Below the pieces are notes generated by a model that searched no databases, was not told the DNA's origin, and worked only from the letters and a program-made list of their open reading frames with translations. From Lachnospiraceae bacterium MD335 (GTDB lineage Bacteria; Bacillota; Clostridia; Lachnospirales; Lachnospiraceae), in assembly GCA_000403335.2 (NCBI GenBank), contig KE159617.1:787757-851756 (forward strand): a DNA stretch of 64,000 nt, in the 5' to 3' direction. Below, one piece after another: positions 63,619 to 64,000 of this stretch (position 1 is its first letter; each line of letters starts with the position of its first letter). A program made the position numbers and the translations under genes.

Positions 63619-64000
63619 ATGCAATCTATAAATATGCACTTACTGTGTTGTGATTCAGATAAGGAATTAATGCAATTAAAAAGTATTTGCAAGTCAGATT
63701 ATATAGTGGCAACAGGTAAATATTCATTTTACAGAAAAATAAAAGAAGCGGAAAAACAAGTTATTTTTTTGGAGTCAGATGAGATTAATCCTTATGAAAC
63801 CGTATGGGACATTTTGGATCAGATTAATCATGTTGTTGACGATAAGGAGAATGCATATAAGTATACGAGCTTGTTTGACTTTTCATATGATATTGAGGGA
63901 GGATTTCCGACAAGAGTCGCTTGCATGATAAATAATCTAAAGCTTATTCATCATATTGTTGAAAATTATTCGGTTGACAATATTTTCATTTTTGATAATG
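63619..64000 (+). CDS. Unidentified glycan-island protein, N-terminal part (runs off the window)
   Basis: An open frame from ATG 63619 runs to the window edge, 127 codons without a stop. It is preceded by AGGAG at 63607-63611 and lies 32 nt after the oxidoreductase gene. The peptide contains SDYIVATGKYSFYRKI, QVIFLESDEINPYETV and a later VACMINNLKLIHHIVENY. I do not recognise the family; position suggests a transferase that uses the activated nonulosonate. This is inference. Confidence 0.75.
   Translation, partial: MQSINMHLLCCDSDKELMQLKSICKSDYIVATGKYSFYRKIKEAEKQVIFLESDEINPYETVWDILDQINHVVDDKENAYKYTSLFDFSYDIEGGFPTRVACMINNLKLIHHIVENYSVDNIFIFDN

Noticed and set aside
45186-64000. Prophage or transposon as the origin of the glycan island
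   Set aside because: No integrase, transposase, phage structural gene, terminal repeat or attachment site was seen, although the composition suggests transfer.

Overview
The window is a chromosomal segment of a low-to-mid G+C Gram-positive bacterium, most likely a member of the Lachnospiraceae or a close clostridial relative. Pointers are DapL lysine synthesis, PolC-type replicase, the sporulation sigma factor SigH in its usual cysE-cysS-mrnC-rlmB neighbourhood, a non-mevalonate isoprenoid block inside the pyrH-frr-uppS-cdsA operon, and a PurF-like protein starting MGGFFGVAS. This placement is from recognition, not from a search.

Layout. 1-1.62 kb: 3' part of a 23S rRNA gene, followed by tRNA-Met with no 5S gene in between. 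1.8-6.3 kb: a cold-shock gene with a long leader, a convergent dapL, a YwlG-like gene, a membrane-anchored polysaccharide deacetylase and a bactofilin. 6.36-19.4 kb: a long co-directional core block (pyrH, frr, uppS, cdsA, dxr, rseP, ispG, polC, map, a NusG-II protein, a Gx-type transporter). 19.4-24 kb: a chemoreceptor, then a metal-efflux module (CadC-like repressor, free HMA protein, P1B ATPase) with a clear promoter and operator. 24-35.3 kb: an XPD-like helicase-nuclease, phosphohexomutase, ispF, deoD, cysE, cysS, mrnC, rlmB, sigH, recQ. 35.3-44.9 kb: accessory genes (DUF3048 protein, esterase, orphan solute-binding lipoprotein, TetR regulator, LytTR/GHKL two-component system, SUKH protein, PurF paralogue lacking the catalytic cysteine).

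45.2-64 kb (running off the edge): an AT-richer, tightly packed, all-plus-strand surface-glycan island. Its first part looks like CDP-alcohol chemistry: a TagB/F-like transferase carrying a propeller-like C-terminal half, a TagD-like cytidylyltransferase fused to a Gfo/Idh/MocA oxidoreductase, LicD, and a nucleotidyltransferase fused to a HisC/CobD-like PLP enzyme. Then come a GT2 glycosyltransferase and two methyltransferases carrying similar small nucleotide-binding-like domains. The second part is a nonulosonic (sialic/legionaminic-type) acid pathway: NeuB, NeuD and NeuA homologues, a CBS-DegT aminotransferase fusion, a class III aminotransferase, two paralogous oxidoreductases and an AP-endonuclease-2-fold isomerase, plus a deleted methyltransferase relic. 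I infer that the island builds and decorates a surface polymer or glycoprotein with both a nonulosonate and a phospho-alcohol or phospho-amine. It is the best candidate here for an undescribed system.

Several intergenic regions carry paired short hairpins (upstream of cdsA, ispF, cysS and the gene at 39.3 kb) that look like a dispersed repeat family. I saw no CRISPR array, insertion sequence, integrase or prophage genes.
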